Shown: positions 38,048-46,635, counted from the stretch's first letter. The stretch: DNA of 64,000 nt from UTCFX2 sp963788305 (GCA_963788305.1 CAWBGK010000004.1:124001-188000); one strand, 5' to 3'. Notes: generated by a model from the letters alone, not told the origin. Numbers and translations: made by a program.

Positions 38048-39238
38048 TTAATCTCCGGGGTGAGCGCCAGCCGATGGGCTGCCGTGCTCAAAAACGGGTA
38101 AATACTTGGCTGCCAGGATGAATGCCAGCACACCGGCGGATACGATCCCGACCGAAACCGCAACTTCAGGGATCGTGGGGATATACCGGACGTTGCTCAT
38201 GAATGCTGGCACATACGAGATTGGATCAGAATGCGTGATGCTGAACCAGCTGGCGTTGAAGCGGTTCAAGACCACTCCCAGGACGATAAAAATAGCACAG
38301 ACCAGCTGGCCTTTTGGGTTTTCCCTTATGGAGCGCTGTGAAAAAAGGATCACAGGGATGATCACGCCGATGATGATCTCCGCCCAGAATAAAAGGCTCA
38401 TCAGTCCGCTGTTGAAAAGGTAAGCCAGCTCGCCCGCCCACGCAAGCTCACCAAATTTTAAGATCAGATAAAAAAGCAATACGTAAATGCTCGCTTTTGC
38501 CAGCTTTTTGAGCAGCGGGGTTTCCAGGGTCTTTCCAAGTCCGCGTGCGCTTAGCGATGATTCCAGGATGATCATCCCCAGTCCGACGCCGACCGCAGAA
38601 ACAAAGAACAGCACCGGTAAGAACGGCGTCCACCACAGCGGGTGAACCTTATATGGCTCGATGATCAGCAATGATCCTAACGACGATTGGTGCAGCGTCG
38701 ACAGCACCACCCCAAAGATCACAAACGGGAAGATCCATTTGTGGATCGTGTGGGCGATCTTTTGCCATTTTGTCTTCTCAAAGATCACCGGTGCGAATTC
38801 GACCAGCAGCACCGTCGTGTAAAGCATCACGCAGATGCCCACCTCAAACAGGATGGAGGTGTGGTTCTGGTAGATGATCATGTGCCAGATCCGCTGGGGT
38901 TGTCCCAAATCCACCAGCAGCGCGATGATCACCATGAGATAACCGAGCAAGCCAGTCAGCACCGCAGGGCGTACCAGCGGCCGGAATTCATCCAGGTCCA
39001 GGATTTCGACGATCGCGACGATCGTGAACGCCCCCGCTCCCAGGGCCACGCCGCAGTATAAATCGAAGCTGATCCAGAAACCCCACGGATAGGAATTGCT
39101 CAAATCGGTAATCGCTCCAATCCCATAGGCATAACGGACCAGCGCTGAGATCACGCCCAGTGTGATCAGCGCGATCAAGATCCACATCCCTCGGGTGATC
39201 GGGAGGCGGCGGAATTGGTCGGAAATTGTCAGGTTCAT
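38048..39238 (-). CDS. NrfD/PsrC-type membrane quinol subunit
   Basis: 396 residues with about ten membrane segments, starting with R-G-M-W-I-L-I-A-L-I-T-L-G-V-I and including S-Y-P-W-G-F-W-I-S-F-D-L-Y-C-G-V-A-L-G-A-G-A-F and V-L-S-T-L-H-Q-S-S-L-G-S-L. It is the integral membrane subunit of complex iron-sulfur molybdoenzymes and exchanges electrons with the quinone pool. It overlaps the Fe-S subunit gene by four bases. Frame intact. Confidence 0.9.
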   Translation of the reverse strand: MNLTISDQFRRLPITRGMWILIALITLGVISALVRYAYGIGAITDLSNSYPWGFWISFDLYCGVALGAGAFTIVAIVEILDLDEFRPLVRPAVLTGLLGYLMVIIALLVDLGQPQRIWHMIIYQNHTSILFEVGICVMLYTTVLLVEFAPVIFEKTKWQKIAHTIHKWIFPFVIFGVVLSTLHQSSLGSLLIIEPYKVHPLWWTPFLPVLFFVSAVGVGLGMIILESSLSARGLGKTLETPLLKKLAKASIYVLLFYLILKFGELAWAGELAYLFNSGLMSLLFWAEIIIGVIIPVILFSQRSIRENPKGQLVCAIFIVLGVVLNRFNASWFSITHSDPISYVPAFMSNVRYIPTIPEVAVSVGIVSAGVLAFILAAKYLPVFEHGSPSAGAHPGD

Positions 39239-40029
39239 GGTCTTTCTTCTCCATCCGTCTCTGGATCATTTTCCACAGGTTCGATGGCAGGCTTTCTAAG
39301 CTTCTTTCCGGCGCGCACGCCGATCGCCGCAGCGGTCAGCACCCCCGCCCAGGCAAAAGCAAACGGGAGCGTGGCGTGCATCAGCTCCTCGGTGATCGTG
39401 TTGATCGGCTCTGGACCCATCTCGGGCAAACCCAGGTCGGCAAACGGCACGTTAGAGAGGATCAGGTAGGAGGTCCCGCCTTTCTCGAATTCGCCGTAAA
39501 CATGATCGAGGTAGCGGTCAGGATGCGCCTTGATGCGCGCGTGCGCTCGCTCGATCAGCTCCGCTCGATCCCCGTATTCCAGCGCATCCGTTGGGCAGGT
39601 CGCAACGCAAGCTGGCTCCTCTCCGACATCGATGCGCTGCGGGCAAAAAGTGCATTTGTCGATAAACGCGCCTTCCACCAGCCCCTTATCATAGTCAAAG
39701 TGCGGGACGCCAAAAGCGCAGGCGTTCATGCAGTAGCGGCATCCAATGCACACGTCGGGGTTGTACACCACCGGGCCGTCCGGGCGTTTGCTGTAAGCCC
39801 CGACCGGGCAGGCTGACAGGCAGTCCGGCACCAGGCAGTGCATGCAGTGGTAAACCATGCTTGCATGGTTCAGTTTCGGGTACTCCCCTGTTACGCCAAA
39901 GCCAGATACCCAGATGCGCGTCTTGTCCTCTTCGATGTTGTTTTCGACGCTGCAGGCCACCATGCAGGCGCGGCAGTCGATGCACCGGGTGGCATCAAAA
40001 AGATAAGCGTGGTGTGTGATATCAGTCAT
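39235..40029 (-). CDS. four-cluster ferredoxin subunit of a molybdoenzyme (PsrB/NrfC-like) with C-terminal membrane helix
   Basis: 264 residues. Four [4Fe-4S] motifs are visible: C-I-D-C-R-A-C-M-V-A-C, C-M-H-C-L-V-P-D-C-L-S-A-C, C-I-G-C-R-Y-C-M-N-A-C and C-T-F-C-P-Q-R...C-V-A-T-C. A C-terminal hydrophobic helix (F-A-F-A-W-A-G-V-L-T-A-A-A-I-G-V) anchors it. It carries electrons between the NrfD subunit and the catalytic subunit encoded next door. Confidence 0.92.
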   Translation of the reverse strand: MTDITHHAYLFDATRCIDCRACMVACSVENNIEEDKTRIWVSGFGVTGEYPKLNHASMVYHCMHCLVPDCLSACPVGAYSKRPDGPVVYNPDVCIGCRYCMNACAFGVPHFDYDKGLVEGAFIDKCTFCPQRIDVGEEPACVATCPTDALEYGDRAELIERAHARIKAHPDRYLDHVYGEFEKGGTSYLILSNVPFADLGLPEMGPEPINTITEELMHATLPFAFAWAGVLTAAAIGVRAGKKLRKPAIEPVENDPETDGEERP

Positions 40030-40035
40030 GGCAGA

Positions 40036-42216
40036 TCATGCCTTCTTTACCGTTACAAACGTCTGAGTAAGCGCCTGGCTGCCGCTGATCGGGTCCGTAT
40101 AAGAGACGTGCAGCACAGATGAGCTCGGGCCAATCCCAAAAGCCGTTGTCAAGCCCTTGGAGAGATGACCATAACCAGGGAGCAGGAAAACACAATCCGG
40201 CCGGATCGCTTCGGTAGCGAGCAGGATGCAGTTCACGCTCCCTGCCTGGCTCGTCACCTCCACCCAATCCCCGTCTGCCAGGCCAAGCCCGGAGGCTGTT
40301 TTCTTGTTCATCCAAAGCTTGGGCTCGTTGCTATATTTGTGAAGCAGCAGGTTGTTCTGTGTGCCAAACTGTGTTTGCTGCGCCGTTTTGCCTGTCAGCA
40401 GATAAAACTCGTCATCTTTGGGTACGGGCGGCGCCTCCCAGGTCGGCCAGGCCGAGAAACCGGCGTTTCCAAGCGTTTCCGAGTAGACTTCGATTTTTCC
40501 AGAGGCTGTGTTGAAAACAATTTCGTCGCTTTGCTCTTCTTCCGGCATCTCAGCGTAACCTGTGGTTTTTACGGTTTCAAGGTCAACCCCCAGTGGGGCG
40601 AGCTGCTGACGGAGGTAATCCTCCTCGTCTGCATACTGGAAGTAATCACCCAATCCCAGCCGCTCTCCCAGCTCTTTGTAGATCCACAGCGCAGACTTGG
40701 CTTCGCCCTGCGGCTCGATCACCGGCTGGCGGAGGTACGCCTTCCCTTTTAACGTCAGCAGCGGATCGTAGCGCTCCAGGTAGGACGCTTCGGGTAGAAC
40801 GACGTCCGAAAACCAGGCCGTGTCGTTCAAAATAATATCGACCGTCGCAATAAAATCCATCTTTTCGAATGCCTGGAGTGTCCTGGTGCGGTCCGGCAGC
40901 GACATGACCGGGTTCTGCCTGGAGATGAACCAGCCGTGAGCTTGATACGGCTCGCCAGTCACGATCGCGTTGCGCAGTTCCTGGAACACGCCCAGTTTCA
41001 AAGGAACAAGGGGGTATTTCCACGGTGTGCCGTCCAGCCGCAGGGCGGAAATTCGCGGGTACGGCGGCTGCGGCGGCGCTCCCAGCCCGCTGCCTTCTGC
41101 CGCCACATCCGCAGAAAGACACCCGCCTTCCGTGAAAACATTGCCGCTCAAAGCGTTCAGCGTGGCGATGGCGCGCTCGGTCTGGAATGAATTGACGAAG
41201 TTTGAAGTCCTCCATCCCGGGTGAGCCAGGGCGTTGTGTTTGGCGGCGGCATATTCCCGGGCGATCCGCTCGATATCTGCGGCCGGGATTCCTGTGATCT
41301 TTTCAGCCCACTCCGGGGTATAGCTGCTCATCGCATCCTGTATCCCATCGCACCCGACCACATACTGCTTGACAAAATCGCAGTCGGCCAGCTCGTTGGT
41401 CACGATTACGTTAATCATCGCCAGCAAGAAAGCCGAATCGGTACCCGGGCGGATTGGAAACCACTCCGTTGCTTTCGACGCCGTCCTTGTAAAGCGCGGA
41501 TCAAGATAGACCAGCTTCGCGCCGCGGTCGATCGCGTGCGACAGCTCCGAAGTCTCCGAGGTGGAGATCGCCTCCATCAAATTCCGTCCAACCAGCAGGA
41601 TAAACTCCACGTTCTCGTAATTCCGCTCCGGCTCTTCAATTCCATAGGTCAGAAGGAATGCGTCGATCATCGCGTTGAAACACAGCGACCGCTGCGTGCC
41701 GTAGTTCGGCGAGCCAAAGGCATAGAGCAGGTTTTCAAACTGCACCTGGCTCAAGTTATGGGTGGAAGAAAAAACCATCGCTTCCGGTCCGTATTTCTGC
41801 TTGATCTCAAGCATCTTCGAAGCAGTCAAATCCAGCGCTTCGTCCCAGGATGCCTTCCGGAATAAGCCTTCACCTCGCTTGCCGACCCGAATCAGCGGGG
41901 TGAGCACCCGGTCCGGATCATAAGTGTTCATCAAGCCGGACTGGCCGCGCGGGCACAGGTTGCCCTTGGAATGCGGATGTTCAGGGTTTCCATCCAGCTT
42001 AACAACCCGCCCATCTTTTATTTTTGCGATCAAGCCGCACCGCCAGACGCACATCTCGCACATGCTGGGTATTGCGCCATCGCCATTTGCATTGAGATGA
42101 CCTGCCCGGTAAACCGCCCTGGCAGCCGGCGGTGAGATGAATCTGCCCGCTGCCAGGGCCGCGGTCGACGCCGTGCTGAGTTTTAGAAAATCTCGCCTGG
42201 AAATCAATGTTGTCAT
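40036..42216 (-). CDS. molybdopterin oxidoreductase catalytic subunit (Psr/Phs/Ttr-like), Tat-exported
   Basis: 726 residues from ATG 42216, selected because GGAG lies 6 bases before it. The Tat signal is S-R-R-D-F-L-K-L. The [4Fe-4S] site is C-E-M-C-V-W-R-C-G with a later cysteine in G-N-L-C-P-R-G-Q-S-G; a likely Mo-ligand cysteine is in Q-R-S-L-C-F-N-A. A C-terminal molydop-binding domain (L-L-T-G-K-T-A-Q-Q-T-Q-F) is complete. The family reduces or oxidises sulfur compounds (polysulfide, thiosulfate, tetrathionate) or arsenicals on the outer face; the sulfur neighbours favour the former. Confidence 0.9.
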   Translation of the reverse strand: MTTLISRRDFLKLSTASTAALAAGRFISPPAARAVYRAGHLNANGDGAIPSMCEMCVWRCGLIAKIKDGRVVKLDGNPEHPHSKGNLCPRGQSGLMNTYDPDRVLTPLIRVGKRGEGLFRKASWDEALDLTASKMLEIKQKYGPEAMVFSSTHNLSQVQFENLLYAFGSPNYGTQRSLCFNAMIDAFLLTYGIEEPERNYENVEFILLVGRNLMEAISTSETSELSHAIDRGAKLVYLDPRFTRTASKATEWFPIRPGTDSAFLLAMINVIVTNELADCDFVKQYVVGCDGIQDAMSSYTPEWAEKITGIPAADIERIAREYAAAKHNALAHPGWRTSNFVNSFQTERAIATLNALSGNVFTEGGCLSADVAAEGSGLGAPPQPPYPRISALRLDGTPWKYPLVPLKLGVFQELRNAIVTGEPYQAHGWFISRQNPVMSLPDRTRTLQAFEKMDFIATVDIILNDTAWFSDVVLPEASYLERYDPLLTLKGKAYLRQPVIEPQGEAKSALWIYKELGERLGLGDYFQYADEEDYLRQQLAPLGVDLETVKTTGYAEMPEEEQSDEIVFNTASGKIEVYSETLGNAGFSAWPTWEAPPVPKDDEFYLLTGKTAQQTQFGTQNNLLLHKYSNEPKLWMNKKTASGLGLADGDWVEVTSQAGSVNCILLATEAIRPDCVFLLPGYGHLSKGLTTAFGIGPSSSVLHVSYTDPISGSQALTQTFVTVKKA

Positions 42217-42256
42217 AGTCGCTCCAAAGTACCGCAAAGAGGCTTCCGTTATCAGC

Positions 42257-42811
42257 TTATTCGGATTTTTCGGTTCGTTTCATCCCTGCCTGGTCGATCA
42301 AGTAGAACAGCAGGAGTGAGACGAGCGTAAAGAGCAGGATAAAAAGAAAGGCGCTGAGGTTCCATAAATCCGGGATGACCACGTTACCCAGGTTGCCGAA
42401 CTCCGAAATGACCGGGAAGACCTGCTGGTAGGTCAGCCCCCAGATTACCGCGCCCACCAGGAAACCCAACATACCCGGGATCAAATAATCGAGCTTGCCT
42501 TCGCCGCTCCCGGCGGCGCAGGTGCCCGGTCAGTAACCGGTCAGGGCCATTCCGATGCCGAAAATCAGCCCCCCAATCAGGTTTCCGGCAATATACGTGC
42601 CGGGGATGTTTGGAAATTCAATCAAGCCCAGGCCGCGCAGGCTGTAAAGACCGATCGCCGCAACCACCAACGCGGTCATCATGAACTGCAGTACAGCCAT
42701 ATCCGTGAAACGAAACACGTTTACAATCTTGTGATACTTGGTCAATCCGGCTTTGTTGAGCGCAAAACCAAAAAACACACCCATGACCAGACCAATCATT
42801 AAGATGCCCAT
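42257..42811 (-). CDS. YeeE/YedE-family half transporter with an in-frame UGA (candidate selenoprotein)
   Basis: Reading leftward from ATG 42811 the protein has four to five membrane helices. After G-M-A-L-T-G-Y comes TGA (42532-42530), then the same frame continues P-G-T-C-A-A-G-S-G-E-G-K-L-D-Y and two more helices to TAA 42257: 184 residues if UGA is read, close to the 181 of its sister gene next door. In YeeE/YedE proteins this position (L-A-G-G-C-x-x-G-T...G-E-G) is the conserved cysteine that handles thiosulfate or selenium/sulfur species, so UGA replaces a Cys codon. Neighbouring genes over 12 kb show no frameshifts or nonsense changes. A suitable hairpin follows (see 42502). I read UGA as selenocysteine; a nonsense error is the alternative. 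Confidence 0.75.
42502..42532 (-). promoter_or_regulatory. candidate bacterial SECIS hairpin directly behind the UGA
   Basis: In the mRNA, UGA is followed by 11 bases, then CGCCGC (42518-42513), loop CGGGA (42512-42508) and GCGGCG (42507-42502): a perfect 6-bp GC stem. The loop begins 17 bases after the UGA and has G as its second base, both matching what is known for bacterial SECIS elements read by SelB (loop about 16-37 bases downstream, conserved G near the loop start). GC-rich DNA makes such stems common, so this is supporting, not decisive. Confidence 0.55.
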
Positions 42812-42812
42812 T

Positions 42813-43358
42813 TTAGTACCTCCTGCCGTAGATCAATAAGGTCGTGAGTATTCCAGAAGCGAACATGCCGGCGATGAACAAGAAAGCAGCCGGCGCAAGC
42901 AGCATCCCGCCCGAAATCGCCAGCCCGCTTGTACATCCGCCTGCGATCCCGGCAGCGAATTCCAGGATGATCGCGCCGCCAAAGGCCACCAGCCATCGCT
43001 TCCAGGTTTGCGGGCCAAAAATCCGCTTCCACTGCTCGTCGCTGTTGGCAGAGTTCTTTTTGCCCCACAAAAGCGTTCTACTTGTCGCTGCTCCGATCAA
43101 CCCGCCGAAGAACAGCCCGATCAGCATCATCACGCCAAATGTGATCCCTGGCGGCATGATGAAATTGAAATAAAGATTGTCGAATGCCGCCGGTGCCAGC
43201 ATCTTACCGATCAGCCCGGCGATGTTCTCGAACGCCCCCGAAGCGCCGAGCAGGTTGTTGCTCGTCCAGACAGTAGCTACCGCCACCAGGCCAAGTAAAA
43301 TACCGGCGACGTAGGGCGACCAGATTTCTTTATGAATGTATTTCCAGAGTTGTCTCAT
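42813..43358 (-). CDS. YeeE/YedE-family half transporter with cysteine
   Basis: 181 residues with about five membrane helices (e.g. V-A-G-I-L-L-G-L-V-A-V-A-T-V-W, G-V-M-M-L-I-G-L-F-F-G-G-L-I-G-A) and the family motif A-G-I-A-G-G-C-T-S-G-L-A-I-S-G. It ends one base before the ATG of the UGA-containing gene, so the two halves are co-translated and probably form one pore for thiosulfate or another sulfur species. This half keeps a normal cysteine codon. Confidence 0.88.
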   Translation of the reverse strand: MRQLWKYIHKEIWSPYVAGILLGLVAVATVWTSNNLLGASGAFENIAGLIGKMLAPAAFDNLYFNFIMPPGITFGVMMLIGLFFGGLIGAATSRTLLWGKKNSANSDEQWKRIFGPQTWKRWLVAFGGAIILEFAAGIAGGCTSGLAISGGMLLAPAAFLFIAGMFASGILTTLLIYGRRY

Positions 43359-43361
43359 AGC

Positions 43362-44186
43362 TCAATCCTCGGTTTTCTCTTCGGAAGCTACTGCTTCCAT
43401 CAGGTCGAGTATCTTTTCAGCTTTTTTCGGGTTCTCAAGCACTTTCTTTAGCGACTTTCGGCTGGCAGTTTTTAGATTCGAAATGGCAGGAAGCATCTCC
43501 ACCGCCTCGGCTGGATAATTTGGATCAGCTGCTTTCACATCGCCAAAGGAGACCTTAATCAGTTTCTCGCGGTTGAGCACATAACCACCACCCCCCACCA
43601 TCACGACGGCAATCATCCCCAGCAGCAGGGCATTTCCCCAGTTGACAGACTTCTTACCAAGCACAATTTCATCGTAGTTTTTGGAGTAATTCACCAGGTT
43701 CGGGTCGTCCACTTCCAGCTCAGTTTGGACAGGCGCGCTGATTACAGCCGGCGCGCTCGATTCCACTGTTCCTTCAGCTGGTGCAGCTGCGGGGACATCC
43801 GCGCCTCCCTCGCCGATCTCCACCCCCAGCGCCGTCGCGTAGACCTGGGCCAGCTCCTGCATATCGTCCGGATGACACTGCTGGCAGGAAGCTTTTATGT
43901 CCGACAGCGGTGCGACCATCCCGGTATGAGCCTGTGCCTGGTCCATGCTCTGGTTATTGCCGGCATGGCAGATGTAGCAGAAATCTCCAAACGCGTGTGA
44001 AGTATGCCAGGCGGTTCCGTCGCTGTTTACAGCCATTTTTCCCTGTACTTCATGGCAGTTCTTACAGGATGACGCCTGCGAGCCGCACTGCGCCTCTACC
44101 TGGGTCGGCCTCATCAGCACAAGCGCCGCAGCTGCGAGCGTAAATCCCGCCAGGATCAGCAAAAGGGATGTCTTTTTTCGTTGCAT
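43362..44186 (-). CDS. triheme c-type cytochrome with C-terminal membrane anchor
   Basis: 274 residues from ATG 44186, chosen because GGAGG precedes it by 7 bases; a longer frame to 44315 lacks a ribosome site. A Sec signal (L-L-L-I-L-A-G-F-T-L-A-A-A-A-L-V-L) is followed by three heme sites C-K-N-C-H, C-Y-I-C-H and C-Q-Q-C-H in the first 130 residues, a Pro/Ala/Glu linker, and a membrane helix (N-A-L-L-L-G-M-I-A-V-V-M-V-G-G-G-G-Y). First gene of the minus-strand operon; it probably shuttles electrons to the molybdoenzyme. Confidence 0.9.
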   Translation of the reverse strand: MQRKKTSLLLILAGFTLAAAALVLMRPTQVEAQCGSQASSCKNCHEVQGKMAVNSDGTAWHTSHAFGDFCYICHAGNNQSMDQAQAHTGMVAPLSDIKASCQQCHPDDMQELAQVYATALGVEIGEGGADVPAAAPAEGTVESSAPAVISAPVQTELEVDDPNLVNYSKNYDEIVLGKKSVNWGNALLLGMIAVVMVGGGGYVLNREKLIKVSFGDVKAADPNYPAEAVEMLPAISNLKTASRKSLKKVLENPKKAEKILDLMEAVASEEKTED

Positions 44187-44478
44187 GCATGCCTCCGTGA
44201 TTAGAAATGAATCAAAATTTCTTTTGTAACAGGCACAAGTTCTATAGGTTCGGATGGAGATGTGAATTAATAAATTATTATATCTATCAACAAGTAGATT
44301 AGTATATATGTGCATATTTTATCACTAATATTACTGATTATTATGTATCTTTATCAGAATCGCGTCGTCCTTCCTGTGCTTTGATAGGTCCGGTTCGTGG
44401 AGGCAGAACCAGGTTATTGTGTGTTCGTGAGAATTTTGGTATGATTCGGGTATCCTTCCCGGGTTGATGAGGTGATGC
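44187..44478. promoter_or_regulatory. AT-rich divergent control region with a promoter for the XRE-cupin gene
   Basis: This 290-base region lies between the minus-strand cytochrome operon and the plus-strand regulator. It holds TTGTGT (44417) and TATGAT (44440) with a 17-base spacer for the + side, and an AT-rich block 44265-44345. The 11-mer GTAGATTAGTA at 44294 also occurs upstream of the second XRE-cupin gene (45946), suggesting a shared regulator site. No clear promoter boxes could be assigned for the minus strand. Confidence 0.6.
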
Positions 44479-45090
44479 TTGAATAAGAAAAAGCTCTCCG
44501 TCGGTGAAAGGCTTCGCGAGCTCCGCGCCGAACGCGACCTTTCACAGCGCCAGCTTGCCCAAATTGCTGGAATTTCCACAAACTCCGTCAGCTTGATCGA
44601 GCGCGATGAAATTTCCCCCAGCATCGCTACCATCCAGAACTTGGCTACGGCCTTGCACGTCCGGATGAGCTACTTCTTTGAAGACGAATCTGAGCAGACC
44701 ATCCTGCACATCAAAGCAGCTCAGCGCTCTGCCGTCGACAGCCAGGGCGTCCGGATCGAAAGCATCGGCAGCCGGATCGTCGCCCAGGAAATCGAGCCTT
44801 TTCTCGTGCGCCTCGCCCCGCGCACCAGCAGCGGAGAGCGGCAGGTCGTCCATACCGGCCATGAAGTTGTTTACTGCCTGAGCGGTATGCTCGAATACCT
44901 GATCGATGGGAAAATCTATAGGGTTGAAGAAGGCGATTTTCTGGTTTTCGAAGCCGGGCTGCCGCACTTATGGCGAAACCCCTTCGATGTCCCGGCCGAA
45001 TTCCTTCTGATCCTCCAGACGCCGGACGCGCGGCTCGAACCGGTCAAGCGCCACTTTGTGGAATATCCGTCGATCACTCATATCGAGTGA
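44479..45090 (+). CDS. XRE-cupin transcriptional regulator 1
   Basis: 203 residues from TTG 44479 (GAGG 11 bases upstream; no in-frame ATG nearby). An N-terminal XRE helix-turn-helix (S-Q-R-Q-L-A-Q-I-A-G-I-S-T-N-S-V-S-L-I-E) is joined to a C-terminal cupin with V-V-H-T-G-H-E-V-V-Y-C-L-S-G and G-D-F-L-V-F-E-A-G-L-P-H. Such regulators sense small ligands or redox state. It stands between the cytochrome operon and the DUF364 gene, transcribed towards the latter. Confidence 0.9.
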   Translation: MNKKKLSVGERLRELRAERDLSQRQLAQIAGISTNSVSLIERDEISPSIATIQNLATALHVRMSYFFEDESEQTILHIKAAQRSAVDSQGVRIESIGSRIVAQEIEPFLVRLAPRTSSGERQVVHTGHEVVYCLSGMLEYLIDGKIYRVEEGDFLVFEAGLPHLWRNPFDVPAEFLLILQTPDARLEPVKRHFVEYPSITHIE

Positions 45091-45102
45091 TCGCTGCAGG
45101 TT

Positions 45103-45861
45103 TCAAACTGTTTTCTTGAAAGTCAGCAGGCGGACACCTTCCACCTGCTGAAAGTTCCCCCCTTGCCCGACAGTCCGCAGCACGGCCGCCTCATCGATCA
45201 CCCTTGAGCCCGAAAGCAGGTCCACCCCGCAGCGAAATAACACCGGCGAAAGCGGAGTGCTCGGCCCCAGCATCATCACCAGCGCATCCGGGCGGCAAAG
45301 CTCCAGCAGCCCATCCAAACTGTGGTTGATCAGCGCAGTGCTTGTAATCGCAACCACATCTGCCTGTGGGACCAGGTCGGCCGCAGCTGCTGCCGGATAA
45401 TCGTCTTCTGCCATGTTCTGTTCGAAAACCCACAGCTGCCCCACCGCAGCACGCAGCTTTGGGACGAATGGAAAATGTCCGATCAGCGCGATCTTCTTTC
45501 CTTTTCCGTTCTCGATCAGGATCTCAACCGCGTTGACCTCGACGGATTTGCTCTCATCCACAGCCAGGAGTGAATTGATCGCCGCCACCCCGATGCTGGC
45601 TTCCAGCAGGTTTTCCGAGCGCGCAAATTCTGCCAGCTCGCGCCCGCTTTTTTTGTGCAGGCTCCCCACGTCCCTTACCCTGGATTGACCGTGCACATGG
45701 TCCCCCACCAGGGTCGACGCCATCCCACAGAAGCGGCTGCAAACGACGGTCCAGTGCACCCCAACCAGGATCGAGCGAACGGGCGTGTCCCCTTCAAGAT
45801 CATCCAGCAAGCGGTCGAGTAGTTTCATCATCCAATCCTCATACGGTTGATTCTCCTGCAT
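45103..45861 (-). CDS. DUF364 / DUF4213 putative heavy-metal chelation protein
   Basis: 252 residues. S-I-L-V-G-V-H-W-T-V-V and S-I-G-V-A-A-I-N-S-L-L belong to the N-terminal DUF4213 part; the C-terminal DUF364 Rossmann-like part shows K-I-A-L-I-G-H-F-P-F, A-D-V-V-A-I-T-S-T-A-L-I-N and V-M-M-L-G-P-S-T-P-L-S-P. The family often sits near metal and molybdenum functions, but its reaction is unknown. It converges with the first XRE gene (12 bases between stops) and diverges from the second. Confidence 0.82.
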   Translation of the reverse strand: MQENQPYEDWMMKLLDRLLDDLEGDTPVRSILVGVHWTVVCSRFCGMASTLVGDHVHGQSRVRDVGSLHKKSGRELAEFARSENLLEASIGVAAINSLLAVDESKSVEVNAVEILIENGKGKKIALIGHFPFVPKLRAAVGQLWVFEQNMAEDDYPAAAAADLVPQADVVAITSTALINHSLDGLLELCRPDALVMMLGPSTPLSPVLFRCGVDLLSGSRVIDEAAVLRTVGQGGNFQQVEGVRLLTFKKTV

Positions 45862-45945
45862 GCCCGATCCATCAGAAAAAGACGGGCAGGAAGAGCCAGG
45901 AGATTTTCTAATTAAACAAGATTTCTCGTTTTAATGCAAGATCAT

Positions 45946-46043
45946 GTAGATTAGTAGATTTAACTATTATATTGTTTATTATAGTATTTATCACAATCAA
46001 ATTAACCAATATACTTGACTGTCCATCCTGTTTTTGATATGAT
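45946..46043 (+). promoter_or_regulatory. promoter and shared motif upstream of the second XRE-cupin gene
   Basis: TTGACT (46015-46020) and TATGAT (46038-46043) with exactly 17 bases between them, 20 bases before ATG 46065. GTAGATTAGTA at 45946-45956 repeats the 11-mer found at 44294. The surrounding 45905-46035 is strongly AT-rich. Confidence 0.75.
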
Positions 46044-46064
46044 TGGGTTGCGAGTAGAAGAGCC

Positions 46065-46619
46065 ATGCAATCGAACAAATCCTGGCATAACGTTGGTCTG
46101 CGAATTCGCCGTCTGCGCAAAACTCACGGTCTTTCGCTCAAACAGCTGGCGCTCGGCTGTGATCTTTCCACTAATGCGATCGGTTTGATCGAGCGCGGTG
46201 AGGTCGCGCCCACCGTCTCCACTTTATGCAAAATTGCCTCTGCCTTGGGCGCCTCAGCCAGCTCCTTCCTGCAGGAGGTCTGCCCCGGCGATGTGACGCT
46301 CGTGCGCGCCCAGGCTGGACAGGAATACCTGCAGTTTCTTGAATGCGCCGGGGACCTCGCCGGTGAGGAGGCTGGCCACAGCCTTCCCAGAAGTATCTCC
46401 CGCAGCGACGAAGCAGGCTCCGCAGGAATTCGGCAGTATTCTCTCTGCCTGTCCGGTCAGATCGAGTTTGAAGATAGCGAGAATCAGAGCCATCTGCTGC
46501 AGGCTGGCGACCGGTTGATCTGCAATTCGGATGCTTTTCAGCGCTGGCATAATCCTTCCACAGAAACGGCTATCGTCATCATGGTCTTTTCGGGTGATCA
46601 CAAGTCAACATCCATCTAA
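46065..46619 (+). CDS. XRE-cupin transcriptional regulator 2
   Basis: 184 residues. The helix-turn-helix is S-L-K-Q-L-A-L-G-C-D-L-S-T-N-A-I-G-L-I-E-R-G-E-V-A-P. A C-terminal cupin follows (Q-Y-S-L-C-L-S-G-Q-I-E-F...L-L-Q-A-G-D-R-L-I-C-N-S-D). It is related to, but clearly different from, the regulator at 44479. It lies 16 bases ahead of the DsrK-like gene and is probably part of that operon, so autoregulation of the redox complex is likely. Confidence 0.88.
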   Translation: MQSNKSWHNVGLRIRRLRKTHGLSLKQLALGCDLSTNAIGLIERGEVAPTVSTLCKIASALGASASSFLQEVCPGDVTLVRAQAGQEYLQFLECAGDLAGEEAGHSLPRSISRSDEAGSAGIRQYSLCLSGQIEFEDSENQSHLLQAGDRLICNSDAFQRWHNPSTETAIVIMVFSGDHKSTSI

Positions 46620-46635
46620 TCAGAGGATAAGCTTT

